Source: Balanoglossus misakiensis
Lineage: Eukaryota; Hemichordata
Reading direction: 5' to 3'
Length of the DNA stretch: 64,000 bases
NCBI GenBank assembly: GCA_040954595.2
Contig: CM082589.2
Location: forward strand, 3,286,001 to 3,350,000
Positions within the stretch are counted from its first letter, which is position 1; the number at the start of each line of letters is the position of its first letter. Shown piece by piece: positions 61,950 to 64,000 of this stretch. The position numbers and the translations under genes were made by a program. The notes under the pieces are model-generated. The model was given only the letters and a program-made list of their open reading frames with translations, did not search any database and was not told the DNA's origin.

Positions 61950-64000
61950 AAGTGTTACAGGCAAAACCAGTCTCATATATTTCTAAGTCCCTTTAATGAG
62001 TTAAACATGTAACACTCTGAAAGTATCACCCTATAAATCTATTCAAATCTGTAAGAAATTTAATTGTACATGTAGATCGTTAATGCATGTAGTAAACTGA
62101 ATGACTTGACATCGTAACATTGTTTAGCACCATTATAGAATACAACCAGGTGTATCTCTTACACAGTAACGTGTATATCTGTCTTTATTTGTGTTTCTAT
62201 GAGTAAACTTCTTTAGATGTAGTTACATACTTCAATGCTGTACTGTATGCACTGTGTACTGTAACCACACAAAGTCAAAACAAATCAGCAAAAACCAAGT
62301 TTTCTTAACAAAACACCGAACAGAATATATCTGAAAGGTTTTTATTCATTCATACACATTTACACAGTGTTGATGCCATTAAAGTTTAGTCAGTGATCAT
62401 TTTTCGATGGAGGAAGTACAAATATAGTGTTGTACAGTCAGGCATAGTTTTAGCCGTTGAAGTGGGGGCCTGGGTAACCATTGATGTGACATGCTTCAGT
62501 CTATCCACGGCTAAGAGTCATTGGCCAAAGTATTCAGGATTCTGATTGGTGGATACTACCGGCAGTATATATTTCTTGAGTTGGATTGCAGTTAGGACAC
62601 CCACCCCTTTATTTTATAGATATACATCAGAGATGGGGAATAAAACAGAGTCAGTGCATGGTCAATTGGTCTGAAGTCTATGTTGACACCAGTACCTAGA
62701 GTGCAGAGTGTAATTGACCAATCACATCTGCTGTTGTCTAGCTGTTTTAGGTGTAAAAAGTAATTGACCAATCAGAATTGTCAGGCCAGGGGTTATAACT
62801 AATTAGCATAATACCATCTCTAAGTGTATGCTATCTGAACTGTTTGTCCACCTACAATTTTCTATTTTAGCTGAGATTCAGAAACTCGAATGAAACCCAC
62901 TAACTCCTTAACGAAAGTACCAAAATTAAAGAGTAAAAACATCAAAAAAGTTGGTGCATATGCTGTGAATAATTACAAAAACTTACCTTCAAACGAGAGT
63001 GTACGAATGAACTCAATAGGGTTCCAAAGTAGGTCATTGGTCAGATTCAATGTCCGACATCATTCTTGCAAAGAAAGAGGAAGATGCATAGAATTGATCT
63101 AATTATTGCAGTCATATATTTTCTGATTGTTCCATATTATAATTAACTCCATCATTAATAAAACACAAGGTATTAAAAGGGCCGACCATTCCTTTTTTCT
63201 CCACTTAAACGAAACGGACATTTTGGATGTAATAGACATGTGCCTGATTGAAAATGGACATTTTTGTTAAAAAACAAGATTCCTTGGTTTTTAACACGGT
63301 TTTGGCATTGAGAATTCCATTGTGACAACTTTGTACTAGCAAATTTATCAACAAAACCGAGGAAAGTCGAATGAACGTGATTCTTCACGGTCATACAGTG
63401 ACTATCATCCATAACAAAGTGTTAATGACATCTCACACAGAGACAGTTATATGTAAATTATACATCTTTTACCTCAATATACATCTACATCATATCGAAA
63501 GAGGTGCCGCACGGACTTTATACTCTTCTTTTTTGTCCTAAAAACGACAAAATGTGGTCTTCTGTCATCAAAATCAAGTGAGAGTCAAAGAGTAACAGGG
63601 AAGATGGAGAAACGCCGCCAGATTTTTGAACGAACGCAACTATTATGAAGGTCATGTCAGGTCAGGGCAGGTCATCTGAGTTTACGAATGTGTTAATGGT
63701 TTTGTTTTGTCTTATTTTGAGTTGTTTTGCATTGCATTGTATTTTATTGTATCTATTGTAAGTTTCTTTGTTTTGTTTTTTGTAAAGGTCATTCCATTGG
63801 TGTACATGGAACACATTTGCTGTTTCTCAACCAATTTTGTTTATTTACTGATTCTTTTACCATAAAACCAAATAAATCCTCCTAGCAAATACTTATTTCA
63901 CCCTTTTCTCGGTGAGAAAGATTGCATAATGAAATATGTGTGACAAGATATGTAATTAAAAGAACCTTTCAGTACCCCTCCCCCACTGAAGAAATGGTTG
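61950..64000. other. Intergenic, no gene recognised
   Basis: AT-rich sequence with short frames only. It includes several CCAAT boxes in both orientations (about 62545, 62664, 62716, 62766), two of them inside a direct repeat TAATTGACCAATCA. The far right is a T/A-rich stretch. Confidence 0.45.

Noticed and set aside
1-64000. CRISPR arrays, bacterial operons, tRNA or rRNA genes
   Set aside because: The sequence is clearly animal nuclear DNA; I saw no regular spaced repeats of CRISPR type and no convincing tRNA or rRNA signature by eye.

Overview
This is eukaryotic DNA from an animal: short coding exons separated by GT-AG introns of about 80-700 bp, AT-rich introns, microsatellites, YY1-type and RFX-type promoter motifs, and animal gene families. 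The compact introns and the gene content (an RP1-like doublecortin gene beside a C8orf74-like gene) suggest an invertebrate bilaterian, plausibly a marine invertebrate deuterostome. I cannot name the species from sequence alone.

Layout. 1-4.57 kb: no gene recognised. 4.65-6.38 kb (+): seven-exon mitochondrial ribosomal protein L13 gene (MRPL13). 6.5-8.6 kb: non-coding, with a promoter-like patch at 7.76-7.81 kb (RFX X-box plus YY1 site). 8.685-9.527 kb (+): intron-less leucine-rich-repeat protein. 9.5-14.9 kb: no gene recognised. 16.01-17.63 kb (-): four-exon gene homologous to vertebrate C8orf74. 20.08-56.88 kb (-): one giant gene that fills more than half of the window. 57-64 kb: its probable first intron, a candidate 5' non-coding exon near 61.65 kb, and intergenic DNA with a foldback element.

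The giant gene is the main result. I assembled 92 coding exons by hand; every splice phase joins, and they sum to 16,917 nt, or 5,638 codons plus stop. The predicted protein has two doublecortin (DCX) domains, two PLAT domains, two tandem beta-trefoil domains, Pro-rich linkers, 32 further PLAT domains, and an Asp/Glu/Asn-rich tail of about 460 residues. The 34 PLAT domains alternate strictly between two types (A and B). In the middle of the gene they are encoded by a repeating four-exon cassette of 164, 220, 313 and 62 bp (253 codons) that begins and ends in phase 1. DCX domains and an acidic repetitive tail resemble vertebrate RP1/RP1L1, and the PLAT array resembles LOXHD1. The C8orf74-like gene directly downstream on the same strand matches my recollection that human C8orf74 lies beside RP1L1, which supports the RP1/RP1L1 assignment.

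By inference the giant protein is a microtubule- or axoneme-associated scaffold of ciliated or sensory cells: DCX binds tubulin, and PLAT and trefoil modules bind membranes or partner proteins. RFX-like motifs near several promoters fit ciliary expression. All of this comes from reading the sequence; no searches were run.
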